A stretch of DNA of 44,778 nucleotides from CAZRIT01 sp964600225 (GCA_964600225.1 CAZRIT010000008.1:1-44778); one strand, 5' to 3'; positions 7,970 through 16,640 are shown, counted from the first letter of the stretch. Notes: generated from the letters alone by a model not told the origin. Numbers and translations: made by a program.

Positions 7970-8545
7970 CTACGCACGCTCCATGTATTCGCCCGTTCGC
8001 GTATCCACGCGGATGCGGTCGCCCTCGTTGACAAACAGCGGCACATTGATTTGATACCCCGTTTCCAGCGTGGCGGGCTTGGTTGTGCCCGTGGCGGTGT
8101 CGCCCTTGAAGCCGGGCTCGGTCTCGGTAACGGTCAGCTCCACAAAGTTGGGCGCTTCCACCGAGAACGGCGCATCCTTGANNNNNNNNNNATCCTTGAA
8201 GAAGCGCACCTTCACGTTTTCGTTTTCGACGATGAAGTTGATGGCCTCCTCCACCTGATCGTGGTTCAGGGGGATTTGCTCGTAGGTTTCCACGTCCATA
8301 AAGTAGTACAGCTCGCCGTCGGAATACAGGTACTGCATTTCCTTGGTTTCGATATGCGCCTTGGGATACTTGTCCGTGGGCGAGAACGTGCGCTCCAGCA
8401 CGGCGCCCGTCATGACGTTTTTCAGCCTTGTGCGCACAAACGCAGCGCCCTTGCCGGGCTTGACATGCTGAAAGTCCGCGATCGACCAGACCTGTCCGTC
8501 GATCTCCACCGTTACGCCCTTGCGAAAGTCACCTGCCATGATCAT
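7970..8545 (-). CDS. efp: translation elongation factor P (contains a 10-N assembly gap)
   Basis: EF-P helps ribosomes through polyproline stretches. All three OB-like domains are recognisable: MIMAGDFRKG at the start, the tip loop KPGKGAAFVR with the modifiable Lys32 as in Bacillus, and GDRIRVDTRTGEYMERA at the end. Ten Ns (8182-8191) interrupt the gene and are flanked by the same 8 bases (ATCCTTGA) on both sides. Removing the Ns and one copy of the 8-mer restores FFKDAPFSVEAPNFV in frame. That gives 185 residues, the normal EF-P length, so the gap is an assembly artefact. It lies 38 bases after pepQ with GGAGG upstream. Confidence 0.95.
   Translation of the reverse strand: MIMAGDFRKGVTVEIDGQVWSIADFQHVKPGKGAAFVRTRLKNVMTGAVLERTFSPTDKYPKAHIETKEMQYLYSDGELYYFMDVETYEQIPLNHDQVEEAINFIVENENVKVRFFKDXXXXKDAPFSVEAPNFVELTVTETEPGFKGDTATGTTKPATLETGYQINVPLFVNEGDRIRVDTRTGEYMERA
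8182..8191. other. scaffold gap (10 N) inside efp
   Basis: The run of ten Ns is bordered by identical octamers at 8174-8181 and 8192-8199. The real sequence very probably joins these octamers with no insertion (18 bases fewer in all). Confidence 0.95.
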
Positions 8546-8583
8546 AGCTTCATTTCCTCCGATTTTTGGTATTGTTCGTTATG

Positions 8584-9651
8584 TTATAAAATAATCAGTT
8601 GTTTATCGGTTGAGCAGAGGTTGATGCAGCCGCCCTCGGTAACCACGCAGCAATCCTCAATGCGCGCCCCGCAGAATCCCTCGATATACACGCCCGGCTC
8701 GATGGTGATGGTCATGCCCGCTTCCAGAATATCCTTACTGGTCGTGGCCGCGCGCGGCGGCTCGTGAATCTCCAGCCCGAAGCCATGCCCCAGCCCGTGC
8801 CCGAAGTTTTCGCCAAAGCCCTTTTGGGTTAAATAATCGCGCGAAACCGCATCCAGAGCCTTCCCCGAAATGCCCGCGTGCAGCGCTTCGACGGTGCGCA
8901 GCTGCGCATCCAGCACGCATTGGTAGATGTGCTTTTGCTCGGCGTCAACGTGCCCCACGGCAACGGTGCGCGTCATATCGGAGCAATAGCCGTCGGCCTT
9001 GCAGCCAAAGTCCATCACGATCAAATCGCCGTTTGCAATTTTCCGATTTCCGGGAATCGCATGGCACATGGCGCCGTTGGGCCCCGCGGCAATGATGGCG
9101 TCAAACGACGGCCCCTCGCTGCCCGCAAGCCCGCAAAGGTACGTCAGCTCCGCGGCCAGCTCCCGCTCGCTCATGCCGACCTTGATGCGCGGCAGCACCT
9201 GCATAAAGGCCTTATCCGCATAGCTTTGGGCCTTTTTGAGGCTTTCGATCTCGGACGCGGATTTGATCAGGCGCGGCGCGTGCAGCTCGGCCCCAAACGG
9301 CTTCCACTGCACCTGAAAATCGCTGTATAGCGCAAAGCGGGCCACCGTCATACTGTCCTGCTCAAAGCCGACCGTCTTGCAGCGATCCTCCGAAAGCACC
9401 TGCCGTATGACGTCGCGCTGGGCGGCATAGCCCGCCTCGATCACCTCGGCGCAGTCGCCGCACAGCTCCCTGGCCTGTATGGTATAGCGAAAATCCGTCA
9501 CCAAAACACAGCCGCTGTGCGTGATGATCACCGCGCACTCGTCGCTGGTAAAGTTGGTGTAGTAGCGGATGCCCACGGCGCTTGTAACAAGCACCGCGTC
9601 CAGCCCCGCGGCCGACATGCTTTTCCGAAGGATGGTTTGTCTGGTCTTCAT
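8584..9651 (-). CDS. M24-family Xaa-Pro aminopeptidase/dipeptidase
   Basis: This is a cytosolic dinuclear metallopeptidase that removes residues next to proline. It has 355 residues, the usual length of Firmicute PepP/PepQ-type enzymes. The pita-bread domain shows the metal ligands in order: Asp in MDFGCKADG, Asp in YCSDMTRT, His in GHGLGHGFGLEIHE, Glu in TIEPGVYI and Glu in GARIEDCCVV. The ATG at 9651 follows TGAGGAGTT. It is transcribed with efp, a common Firmicute pairing. Whether it is an aminopeptidase or a dipeptidase cannot be told from sequence alone. Confidence 0.92.
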   Translation of the reverse strand: MKTRQTILRKSMSAAGLDAVLVTSAVGIRYYTNFTSDECAVIITHSGCVLVTDFRYTIQARELCGDCAEVIEAGYAAQRDVIRQVLSEDRCKTVGFEQDSMTVARFALYSDFQVQWKPFGAELHAPRLIKSASEIESLKKAQSYADKAFMQVLPRIKVGMSERELAAELTYLCGLAGSEGPSFDAIIAAGPNGAMCHAIPGNRKIANGDLIVMDFGCKADGYCSDMTRTVAVGHVDAEQKHIYQCVLDAQLRTVEALHAGISGKALDAVSRDYLTQKGFGENFGHGLGHGFGLEIHEPPRAATTSKDILEAGMTITIEPGVYIEGFCGARIEDCCVVTEGGCINLCSTDKQLIIL

Positions 9652-9661
9652 AACTCCTCAT

Positions 9662-9690
9662 ATTCTACCATAGGATGCGGGCTTCAACAA
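9662..9690 (-). promoter_or_regulatory. sigma-A promoter of pepQ-efp
   Basis: On the minus strand TTGTTG (9690-9685) and TAGAAT (9667-9662) are 17 bases apart. They lie just ahead of the ribosome site of the peptidase gene. Confidence 0.7.
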
Positions 9691-9692
9691 GC

Positions 9693-11177
9693 CTATTTAT
9701 GGTAAAGTTGTTTGGTTGCGTACTGCGGCTCGGAGGTAAGATTGACCCCGAGCTTTCGGAACGTATCGGTATCCACGCGCGACAGTATGACGGACGAGTG
9801 CGCCTCGCACCCCCGAAGCCGCGGCAGCTGCGCCAGCGCCAGCGCCGCCGTGGGGTTGGTGGCCGCGCTGATGGACAGGGCAATCAGCACCTCGTCGGCG
9901 TGCAGCAGCGGGTTGACGCTGCCAAAATCCCGCACCTTGAGCGTTTGAATGGGCTCGATGAACAGCGGCGTAATCAGGTCGATTTCGTGATGAATGCCTG
10001 CCATGGTCTTCAAAGCGTTGAGCAGCGCGCCCGCGGACGGGCCCAGCAGCGTGCCTGTTTTGCCCGTAATCATGCGGCCGTCGTCCAGTTCGATAGCAAA
10101 GGCGGGCTTGCCCGTCTCCTCTGCACGGCTGAGCGCCGCTGCCGCAACGGGCCGATCATCGCAGGATACGCCGCAGCGGTTCATGATCATCTCGGCCTTG
10201 ATTACCTGCGTTTCGGGCACCAGCCCGCGCTTGGCGCCGCAGCGCGCGTTGTAATAGCGGCGCACGATCTCCTGCGCGGCGGCCTTTCGCACGGCAGCGT
10301 CGTCGAATATGCAATACCCCGCCATGTTCACGCCCATATCGGTGGGCGATTGGTACGGGCATGTCCCCAGAATTCTGGTAAACATGGTGTTGAGCACGGG
10401 GTAGGATTCCACATCGCGGTTGTAGTTGACGGTCGTTTTGCCGTACGCCTCCAGATGGAACGGATCGATCATGTTCACGTCGTCCAGATCCGTGGTGGCC
10501 GCCTCGTACGCCAGATTGACGGGGTGCGCCAGCGGCAGGTTCCAGATGGGGAACGTCTCGAACTTGGCATAGCCCGCGCGCACGCCGTGGCGGTATTCGT
10601 GATACAGCTGCGACAGGCACACCGCCAGCTTCCCGCTGCCGGGGCCGGGCGCCGTGACGACCACGAGCTTGCGGGTGGTGTGAATATAGTCGTTCTTTCC
10701 GAAGCCCTCGTCGCTGACGATCAGCGGCACGTTGGCGGGATAGCCTGCGATGGGATAGTGCCGATAGACGGGGATGCCCAGACGGGTCAGCCGCGCGGCA
10801 AACTTATCCGTGCCCGCCTGCCCGCTGTAGCGCGTGATGACCACGCCGCCGACATACAAGCCCTTGTCGTGAAACGCGTCAATCAGGCGCAGCACCTCGG
10901 CGTCGTAGGCGATATCCAAATCGTTGCGGACCTTGTTGCGCTCGATATCGCCCGCGTAGATGGCAATGATGATCTCCGCCTCGTCCCTGAGCTTGGCAAG
11001 CATGTTGACCTTGGAATCGGGCAAGAACCCGGGCAGCACGCGCGCGGCGTGATAATCGTCGAACAACTTGCCCCCAAACTCCAGATATAGCTTGTCCCCA
11101 AACTGTGCAATGCGTTCACGGATGTGCTCGGACTGCAAGGAAACGTACTTTTGATTGTCAAATCCACATAATTTCAT
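9693..11177 (-). CDS. DUF1846 domain protein
   Basis: The protein has 494 residues, the usual length, and belongs to a family of unknown function common in Firmicutes. Recognisable family stretches are CGFDNQKYVSLQSEHIRERI at the start, GGKLFDDYHAARVLPGF, and TAPGPGSGKLAVCLSQLYHE, a nucleotide-binding-like loop. I chose the ATG at 11177 because family members begin within a few residues of this point. An alternative ATG at 11198 overlaps the sigK stop as ATGA and would add seven residues. Neither has a good ribosome site. A -10 box ends 7 bases before the ATG at 11177, so the mRNA may be leaderless. Confidence 0.9.
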   Translation of the reverse strand: MKLCGFDNQKYVSLQSEHIRERIAQFGDKLYLEFGGKLFDDYHAARVLPGFLPDSKVNMLAKLRDEAEIIIAIYAGDIERNKVRNDLDIAYDAEVLRLIDAFHDKGLYVGGVVITRYSGQAGTDKFAARLTRLGIPVYRHYPIAGYPANVPLIVSDEGFGKNDYIHTTRKLVVVTAPGPGSGKLAVCLSQLYHEYRHGVRAGYAKFETFPIWNLPLAHPVNLAYEAATTDLDDVNMIDPFHLEAYGKTTVNYNRDVESYPVLNTMFTRILGTCPYQSPTDMGVNMAGYCIFDDAAVRKAAAQEIVRRYYNARCGAKRGLVPETQVIKAEMIMNRCGVSCDDRPVAAAALSRAEETGKPAFAIELDDGRMITGKTGTLLGPSAGALLNALKTMAGIHHEIDLITPLFIEPIQTLKVRDFGSVNPLLHADEVLIALSISAATNPTAALALAQLPRLRGCEAHSSVILSRVDTDTFRKLGVNLTSEPQYATKQLYHK

Positions 11178-11184
11178 GTATTGC

Positions 11185-11214
11185 AGTATAACACTCATCC
11201 GTTCGTTCTGGCAA
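11185..11214 (-). promoter_or_regulatory. promoter giving a probably leaderless DUF1846 mRNA
   Basis: On the minus strand TTGCCA (11214-11209), 18 bases, then TATACT (11190-11185). Seven bases later comes the ATG at 11177, so transcription should begin at or next to the start codon. The -35 box lies within the last sigK codons. Confidence 0.6.
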
Positions 11215-11884
11215 GCGCATCGTGCAGTTTGGAGAGCGCTTTCTTCTCGATGCGCGACACATAGCTGCGCGATATCCCCATCAGCTCCGCCACCTCGCGC
11301 TGCGTGGCGCGGTTGCCGCCGTAGAGGCCGAAACGCATCACCACCACCGTGCGCTCCCGCTTGGTCAGCCGTTCCTTGAGCGCGCGGCCGATGTGCGCCG
11401 CGTCGATGCGCCGATCCACCTCGTTGACCACGATATCGGGATCGGTGCCGATGATATCGGCCAGCAGCACATCGTTGCCGTCGCTGTCGGTGCCGATGGG
11501 CTCCATCAGCGACAGCGCCGATACCTGCCTGCGCTCGGCGCGGATGCGCATGAGGATTTCATTTTCCACACAGCGCCCCGCATAGCCCGCCAGCGACACG
11601 CCCTTGGTGGGATCGTATGTCGATACGGCCTTGATCAGCCCGATGGTGCCCACGCTGATGACGTCGTCGCTGTCGCGGCCCGCCTTGATATATTTTTTTG
11701 CAATGTGCGCAACCAGCCGCAGGTTGTGCTCGATGAGCACCTTCCTGGCGTCGTCGTCGCCCGACAGCATGCGCTCCACATACATGCGCTCCTGCTCCAT
11801 GCTCAGCGGCGCGGAGAACGCCCCGAAGCACCCCACATACGCGGCCAGAAACACCAGATCGCTCAAATACTGCAATAGCTGCAC
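11195..11884 (-). CDS. sigK: late mother-cell sporulation sigma factor SigK
   Basis: SigK directs late mother-cell transcription during sporulation. It has 229 residues. The N-terminal LSDLVFLAAYV resembles the cleaved membrane-bound pro-sequence of Bacillus SigK. It is followed by EHNLRLVAHIAKKY, DDVISVGTIGLIKAVSTYD (region 2), GRCVENEILMRIRA and the region-4 helix ISRSYVSRIEKKALSKL. The gene is intact, with no skin-like insertion. The start is probably the GTG at 11884, 9 bases after GGAGG. A GTG at 11908 is open in frame but places that site inside the gene. CATACCAT at 11929-11922 is a loose match to a SigE or SigK -10 box. Confidence 0.93.
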   Translation of the reverse strand: MQLLQYLSDLVFLAAYVGCFGAFSAPLSMEQERMYVERMLSGDDDARKVLIEHNLRLVAHIAKKYIKAGRDSDDVISVGTIGLIKAVSTYDPTKGVSLAGYAGRCVENEILMRIRAERRQVSALSLMEPIGTDSDGNDVLLADIIGTDPDIVVNEVDRRIDAAHIGRALKERLTKRERTVVVMRFGLYGGNRATQREVAELMGISRSYVSRIEKKALSKLHDALARTNG

Positions 11885-12021
11885 AGCCGTTTCCCTCCCG
11901 TTCGACACATTCCGCTACTGCATGGTATGCCGATGCGCCTTTGTCCCATGCGTGCAAATGCATTCGACCTCTTTTTTGGCAAGCATTGCGCATATGCTTG
12001 ACGGGGCACGGTACGGCCGTG

Positions 12022-12051
12022 TTGACAGTTCCCGACAAATACGGCTATACT
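12022..12051 (+). promoter_or_regulatory. sigma-A promoter of the DUF4230 gene
   Basis: A perfect TTGACA at 12022-12027 is followed after 18 bases by TATACT at 12046-12051. The gene starts at 12090 behind AGGAGG. Confidence 0.8.
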
Positions 12052-12089
12052 GATGCATATAGATATCGGGAAAGCAGGAGGCGAGCGGT

Positions 12090-12953
12090 ATGAAGCAAAC
12101 GGACGACCTGAGCGGGCGCGACGCGCGCGTACCCGTGCCCGAAACGGACGAGGCGCGCAGAGCGGCGCTCATTGCGCACGCCGAAAACGGCCGCCTGCGA
12201 CAGGCCGCGCCCGACGGGAACGCCTGCGCCGACGAAGCGGAGCCCAAGCGAAAGCGCAGCCGCCGCTTCCGCCGTTTCCGCCGCAAGCTGATATTCTGGC
12301 TGATTGTTCTGATTGTATTGGTCATCGCCGCGCTGATACTGTACCCGCGCGTGCGCAGCTTTTTGACGCCAAGTTTTGACATACAGGTGCCCGATTCCCT
12401 GAGCGGCCTGCTGCCCGACGAGGAGATGGGCTACAGCAGCATCGATTTTACCGACGCCATCCTGGGCGAATCCATCGTGCAGCGCAAGCTCATCGTGCTG
12501 GAGCAGGAGATTACCGTGACCAGCCAAATTTCCCAGGCGCTGGCCAACGTGACGCTGTTTCAAAAGACCAAGATCATCCGTTCCCACGGCACAGGGCAGT
12601 ATACGGTGGACCTGATGACGCTGCAGGCAAGCGACATCACCGTTTCGCACGAAACCGCGCTGATTACCGTGCGCATTCCGCACACGGTGCTGGATAAGGT
12701 GACCGTACAGCTTGACAAAACGGAGTTTGAGGATACGCAGCGCAACTGGCTGGCGTTCGGGGACATCAAAATGACCGTCGAGCAGCAGCAGATGCTGGAG
12801 GAAAGCGTCTACACCGCCATGCAGGAAAAGCTTTCGCAGCCGCAATTGTTCACCAAAGCCGATGAACAGGCCATTTTGCAGGTGCGGGAGCTGTTCCAGT
12901 CGGTCGTTGGCGCGCTGTCGCCCGAGTATGTGGTGAAGGTGGTCATGGACTGA
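12090..12953 (+). CDS. membrane-anchored DUF4230 protein
   Basis: The protein has 287 residues. A charged cytoplasmic N-terminus (1-66, ending in a very basic KRKRSRRFRRFRRK stretch) is followed by one membrane segment (about 67-85). The outer domain of about 200 residues is recognisable as DUF4230, with ITVTSQISQALANVTLFQKTK and an Ile/Val-rich beta core. Function is unknown. AGGAGG stands directly ahead of the ATG at 12090. It is a single-gene unit with its own promoter and a shared terminator at its 3' end. Confidence 0.82.
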   Translation: MKQTDDLSGRDARVPVPETDEARRAALIAHAENGRLRQAAPDGNACADEAEPKRKRSRRFRRFRRKLIFWLIVLIVLVIAALILYPRVRSFLTPSFDIQVPDSLSGLLPDEEMGYSSIDFTDAILGESIVQRKLIVLEQEITVTSQISQALANVTLFQKTKIIRSHGTGQYTVDLMTLQASDITVSHETALITVRIPHTVLDKVTVQLDKTEFEDTQRNWLAFGDIKMTVEQQQMLEESVYTAMQEKLSQPQLFTKADEQAILQVRELFQSVVGALSPEYVVKVVMD

Positions 12954-12979
12954 GCGTCCGCCCCCATCAGGCGATATGA

Positions 12980-13011
12980 AAAGGCCATGCTTGTATCAAA
13001 GCATGGCCTTT
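12980..13011. terminator. bidirectional terminator between convergent genes
   Basis: AAAGGCCATGCTT (12980-12992) and its exact complement (12999-13011) form a 13-bp stem with a 6-base loop. The A-run and T-run at the edges let it serve both the DUF4230 gene and the facing membrane gene. Confidence 0.85.
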
Positions 13012-13026
13012 GCTTTACGGGCACGC

Positions 13027-14118
13027 TTATTTCTTTCTCATGCGGCGCGGCGGCGGCGCGGGCTGCTCCGCTTCGGCATCGTCGTCGTCATACGGGTATT
13101 CGTCGTCGTCCGCCGTTTCGCCATCCGGATACAGGTTCTCCAGTTCATCGTAGAACAGAGGCGCGGGCGCATCCGCCGTTTCCCCGTCGTAATCCTGCTC
13201 GTCGTAGGCTTCCTCGTCGCCATACGGCTCCGCATCGTCATCGTAAGCATCCTCGCCGCCCGCCGTCAGCGCGCGCATCGCGGCTTCGGGCGCTTGCTCG
13301 CGCGCCTCGGCAATCCGCATCAAAATCGCCGCGGCAACGGCGATGAGCGCCACGATGGTACACACAAACACCACAACGTTTCGCACGGTATAGACCGTGG
13401 ACAACGCGCGCATGGCCACGACGGAACGCCCGTCCACCGTCTTTTTGACCGACAGCACGCCGCCGTCGGTCACCGCGCCGTCGGGCGCATCGCTTTGGTC
13501 GATGACCACCGCATCCTTGATAAACGACATGTCCGCCATCACGCGCTCGGGCGAGGCAAGCCGCACCAGCATCGCCGCCGCTTCGTCCCTGCATGCCACC
13601 AGCACGCAGCCCGCGCCGTCGGTATCCGTGCGCGGCACGCAGGCGTACACCAGCGACGCATCGGCCGCGTCGAGCTGCGATACCTCCTCGGCAGGGTCTG
13701 CAACGGCCCGCTGCATCCAGTCATACCGGGCATCCGTAAACAGCATGGCGCCCACCCTTGCCGCATCCGATGAAGCAACCAGCGTCCCTTCGTAATCGGC
13801 CACGTCCACGCGCTCCATGCCAAGCTGCGCGCACAGCGCCTGCAGCGCATCGGTATTCAACAGCGCATCGTCATGTTCGATAAAGCGCGTGACGGCGCGC
13901 GCCTTGCTCATGGCCGTGGCGCGCGAGGCCTCCTCCACCAGCTTGACGTCCTCGCCTGCCGCGTCCATCTTGGCAAACGCCGCGTCAATCAAGGCGGTCA
14001 GGTCGGCAATCGCGGCCTGCTCGGCACTTTTGGTCATAGGCACATACGCAACGACAATGGCTATGGCAAACATCGCCAGAATGATCCAGATCAGCCATGC
14101 GGATAAAAACTTTCTCAT
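13027..14118 (-). CDS. two-pass membrane protein with sensor-like outer domain and acidic tail
   Basis: I do not recognise a named family. The 363-residue protein has a membrane segment at about 5-27 and an outer domain (about 28-245). Helical heptad-like and mixed alpha/beta stretches (VADYEGTLVASSDAARVGAM...YDWMQRAV) resemble extracytoplasmic Cache/PAS-like ligand-binding domains. A second membrane segment follows at about 247-269. The cytoplasmic tail (about 270-363) is extremely rich in Asp, Glu and Tyr and ends PPPRRMRKK. No kinase, cyclase, HAMP or methyl-accepting domain follows. The start is the ATG at 14118 with GGAGG upstream; an ATG at 14136 includes the ribosome site itself. It is convergent with the DUF4230 gene. 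Confidence 0.75.
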   Translation of the reverse strand: MRKFLSAWLIWIILAMFAIAIVVAYVPMTKSAEQAAIADLTALIDAAFAKMDAAGEDVKLVEEASRATAMSKARAVTRFIEHDDALLNTDALQALCAQLGMERVDVADYEGTLVASSDAARVGAMLFTDARYDWMQRAVADPAEEVSQLDAADASLVYACVPRTDTDGAGCVLVACRDEAAAMLVRLASPERVMADMSFIKDAVVIDQSDAPDGAVTDGGVLSVKKTVDGRSVVAMRALSTVYTVRNVVVFVCTIVALIAVAAAILMRIAEAREQAPEAAMRALTAGGEDAYDDDAEPYGDEEAYDEQDYDGETADAPAPLFYDELENLYPDGETADDDEYPYDDDDAEAEQPAPPPRRMRKK

Positions 14119-14192
14119 GGGGTGTATTTCCTCCATCGATCGGCAACGCGGCCTTGTTTCACATTATATCGTATTGCGGCAAAAGGAACAAG

Positions 14193-14222
14193 TTGTCAAT
14201 GCGCGTCGGTTCGTGCTATACT
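14193..14222 (+). promoter_or_regulatory. promoter giving a probably leaderless mRNA
   Basis: TTGTCA (14193-14198), 18 bases, TATACT (14217-14222), then only six bases to the ATG at 14229. No ribosome site can fit between. The architecture is nearly the same as at the DUF1846 gene. Confidence 0.65.
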
Positions 14223-14228
14223 TTTTTC

Positions 14229-15968
14229 ATGTTGCGGAATGATCAAAACAAGCGTGTTCTCTCCCTGTCGCTGTGCCTAACGGTGCTTGCGGCACTGTTT
14301 TTGCTGCTCCTGGCGCGCGCGCCGTACGGGTTCGACTGGACGGATGAAACCTACTACTCCGTGCTGCCGTATCGGTTTGTGCTGGGCGACCGCCCGATAC
14401 TGGATACCTGGGAGGTGCACCAGTTTTCGGGGCTGATTGCGCTGCCGTTTATGCGGCTGTATCTGCTCATCACGGCGGGCGACATGACGGGCGTTATGCT
14501 GTATTTTCGGTATGTGTTTTTGGTCATACAGTTTTTGATTGCGGTATATGCATTCTTCGTGCTGCGCCGCCAAATCGGCAACGTGCCCGCCATGCTCGGC
14601 GCGGGCCTGTTTTTGATGCACACGCACTACGGCATCAACAGCTTCTACTACAACACCATGGCGCTGATGTTTCTGGTGCTGTCGGCCCTGTTGCTGTTTG
14701 ACGCGGAGGATGCGGGTAAGCCGCGGCTGAGAAACGCGCTTGCGGGCCTAAGCTATGCGCTGTCGGTGCTGGCATATCCGTATCTTTTGCTGGCGCTGCC
14801 CGTGTACCTGGTCTATTGGGCTTTGCGCATCCGCAGGGCAAAGGGCGAAGCGCACCGCCTCCGCCCCGCGGCATGGTTTGTGTCGGGCGGGATTGTCGCA
14901 GCGGCGGCCGTATGCATTTATATCGTATCCCGCTCGTCCGTCGGCGAGGTGATTGCCAACTTTGGTTATCTCTTGACCGACCCCGATCACGAAAGCATCC
15001 GCGTGCTCGACGTGATGCTCTCCTACCTCAACGCAACCCGCGTGCTCTTTGGCCCCACCTGCTATGCCGCCGCCGCGCTGTGCGCATACGGGTTTGCCAC
15101 CTGCTTTGTGCGTAACCCCAAAAAACAGGCGAATTTGAGAGCGTATGGCCTGATGGCGGCCGTTGCGGTCATCGCCATGGGCGTGATTTGGGTCATCCCC
15201 TACGACTACCCCAACATCCACAAAATCAATCTGGCAGCCATGACCGTTGCGCTGGTTGCGCCCGCGCTGTACTTCCTGTCGGGCCGCAAACCGGGCCGCG
15301 GCATCCTGCTGTTCTTTCTGGGCACGGCGTTGTCGGTTGCGGTGCAGATTGGCAGCAACACGCGCATCCGCGCATCGTCGGGCATGATGCTGCCCGCGTC
15401 CGTGGGCGCGCTGATGTACCTGTTTCAATGTCTGGACGACCTGCCCGACGCAGCCAAAAAGCGCATGCTCAAGACCTTTGCCACGGTGGTTTGCTCCGCG
15501 CAGCTGTTGCTCACCGCAGGCTTACGGATGATGACTGTCTACCGCGACGCGCCCATTGAGCAACTGACCGCCACCATTGCCGACGGCCCCGCCAAGGGCA
15601 TCCGCACCACGCCCGCGCACGCGGCGCACCTGGAGGACGTTTGCAGCGCTTTCCTGTCCCATGCGCCCGCCGAAGGCACGGTGCTGGTCAGCTATCTGTT
15701 CCCGTACGCATATCTGTTGACCAACCTGCCGCCCGCCACGCCCTCCACCTATAACATGCCCCTGCAAAGCCCGTGGCTGATGCAATATTATGCGCTGCAT
15801 CCCGAGCGCAAGGCGACGTATGTGTTTGTGCTAAGCGACAACCCCGGCTCCGATTCGAGCGCCGCCTACTATGCCGACGGTCTGGCGCAGTTGACCGCCG
15901 ACACGCGCTATACCGTCACCGAGCTGCCCGTGGGCGCTTTTGGCGTGATCGATGGCGTGATCGAATAG
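14229..15968 (+). CDS. polytopic membrane protein, ArnT/PMT-like glycosyltransferase superfamily
   Basis: The 579-residue protein has about ten or more hydrophobic segments and a C-terminal soluble part. After the first membrane segment comes FDWTDETYYSVLPYRFVLGD. An acidic Asp-Glu pair in the first outer loop is the hallmark of lipid-linked-sugar glycosyltransferases of the ArnT/PMT/GT83 type. By inference it moves a sugar from a polyprenyl carrier outside the membrane, with unknown substrate. The ATG at 14229 is chosen because the product begins with a normal short cytoplasmic N-terminus (MLRNDQNKRV) and sits just behind a promoter. Upstream in-frame starts (14097, 14199) lie in or before the promoter. 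Confidence 0.72.
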   Translation: MLRNDQNKRVLSLSLCLTVLAALFLLLLARAPYGFDWTDETYYSVLPYRFVLGDRPILDTWEVHQFSGLIALPFMRLYLLITAGDMTGVMLYFRYVFLVIQFLIAVYAFFVLRRQIGNVPAMLGAGLFLMHTHYGINSFYYNTMALMFLVLSALLLFDAEDAGKPRLRNALAGLSYALSVLAYPYLLLALPVYLVYWALRIRRAKGEAHRLRPAAWFVSGGIVAAAAVCIYIVSRSSVGEVIANFGYLLTDPDHESIRVLDVMLSYLNATRVLFGPTCYAAAALCAYGFATCFVRNPKKQANLRAYGLMAAVAVIAMGVIWVIPYDYPNIHKINLAAMTVALVAPALYFLSGRKPGRGILLFFLGTALSVAVQIGSNTRIRASSGMMLPASVGALMYLFQCLDDLPDAAKKRMLKTFATVVCSAQLLLTAGLRMMTVYRDAPIEQLTATIADGPAKGIRTTPAHAAHLEDVCSAFLSHAPAEGTVLVSYLFPYAYLLTNLPPATPSTYNMPLQSPWLMQYYALHPERKATYVFVLSDNPGSDSSAAYYADGLAQLTADTRYTVTELPVGAFGVIDGVIE

Positions 15969-15990
15969 GAAAACGACAGCCTGCCAACTC

Positions 15991-16023
15991 AACGCTGCGT
16001 TGCTATGCAGCGTTGGTTTTCTT
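15991..16023 (+). terminator. intrinsic terminator after the membrane glycosyltransferase gene
   Basis: AACGCTGC (15991-15998) pairs with GCAGCGTT (16007-16014) and is followed by GGTTTTCTTT. Confidence 0.75.
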
Positions 16024-16055
16024 TGCTATCATGGGGTCATACGGGAGGAAGGCGT

Positions 16056-16640
16056 ATGGATTCGGAAAAGATCGGCGGTTTGATCCGCACATTGCGTCGG
16101 CAAAGGGACATGACGCAGCGGCAGCTTGCCGAAAAGCTGTTTATCAGCGAGCAGGCCGTGTCCAAATGGGAGTGCGGGCAGGGCTGCCCCGACGTATCGC
16201 TTTTGACGAAGCTGTCGGAGCTGTTCGGCGTGCCCGTCGAGCAGTTGCTCAACGGACAGCTCTCCGAAAACGACGCCGTGGGAGGAAACATGAAGAAAAG
16301 CCGCTACTTTGTTTGCCCCGTGTGCGGGAGCATCACCGCAACCACGGGCGAAGCGGACATTGCCTGCTGCGGCAGGCGGCTGGAAGCGCTCATTGCCAAA
16401 AAGGCGGACGAAGCGCAAAAGCTTTCCGTCGAATCCATTGACGGCGACCGATACGTTTCAAGCGGTCACCCCATGACCAAGGCGCACTACATCTCGTTTG
16501 TGGCGTTTGCCACGGGCGATCGGGTGCAGCTTTACAAGCAATACCCAGAGTGGAACCTGCAACTGCATATTCCCGAGCGCTCCCACGGCATGCTGCTGTG
16601 GTACGATACCCGGGATGGGCTGTTCTACCAATTGGTATAG
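16056..16640 (+). CDS. XRE-type regulator fused to a desulfoferrodoxin-like domain
   Basis: The 194-residue protein starts with a helix-turn-helix (about 5-65: MTQRQLAEKLFISEQAVSKWECG). The C-terminal half (about 80-194) resembles desulfoferrodoxin. A desulforedoxin-type iron centre is intact (C87, C90, C104, C105). In the superoxide-reductase part, H138 and H144 (GHPMTKAHYISF) remain. The His expected earlier and the Cys-x-x-His expected near the end (usual form CNxHGL or CTxHGL) are replaced: here the motif reads D184-T-R-D187-G-L. A redox- or metal-sensing regulator is the likely role, and superoxide reduction is unlikely. GGGAGGAAGG precedes the ATG at 16056. It is transcribed alone. Confidence 0.85.
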   Translation: MDSEKIGGLIRTLRRQRDMTQRQLAEKLFISEQAVSKWECGQGCPDVSLLTKLSELFGVPVEQLLNGQLSENDAVGGNMKKSRYFVCPVCGSITATTGEADIACCGRRLEALIAKKADEAQKLSVESIDGDRYVSSGHPMTKAHYISFVAFATGDRVQLYKQYPEWNLQLHIPERSHGMLLWYDTRDGLFYQLV

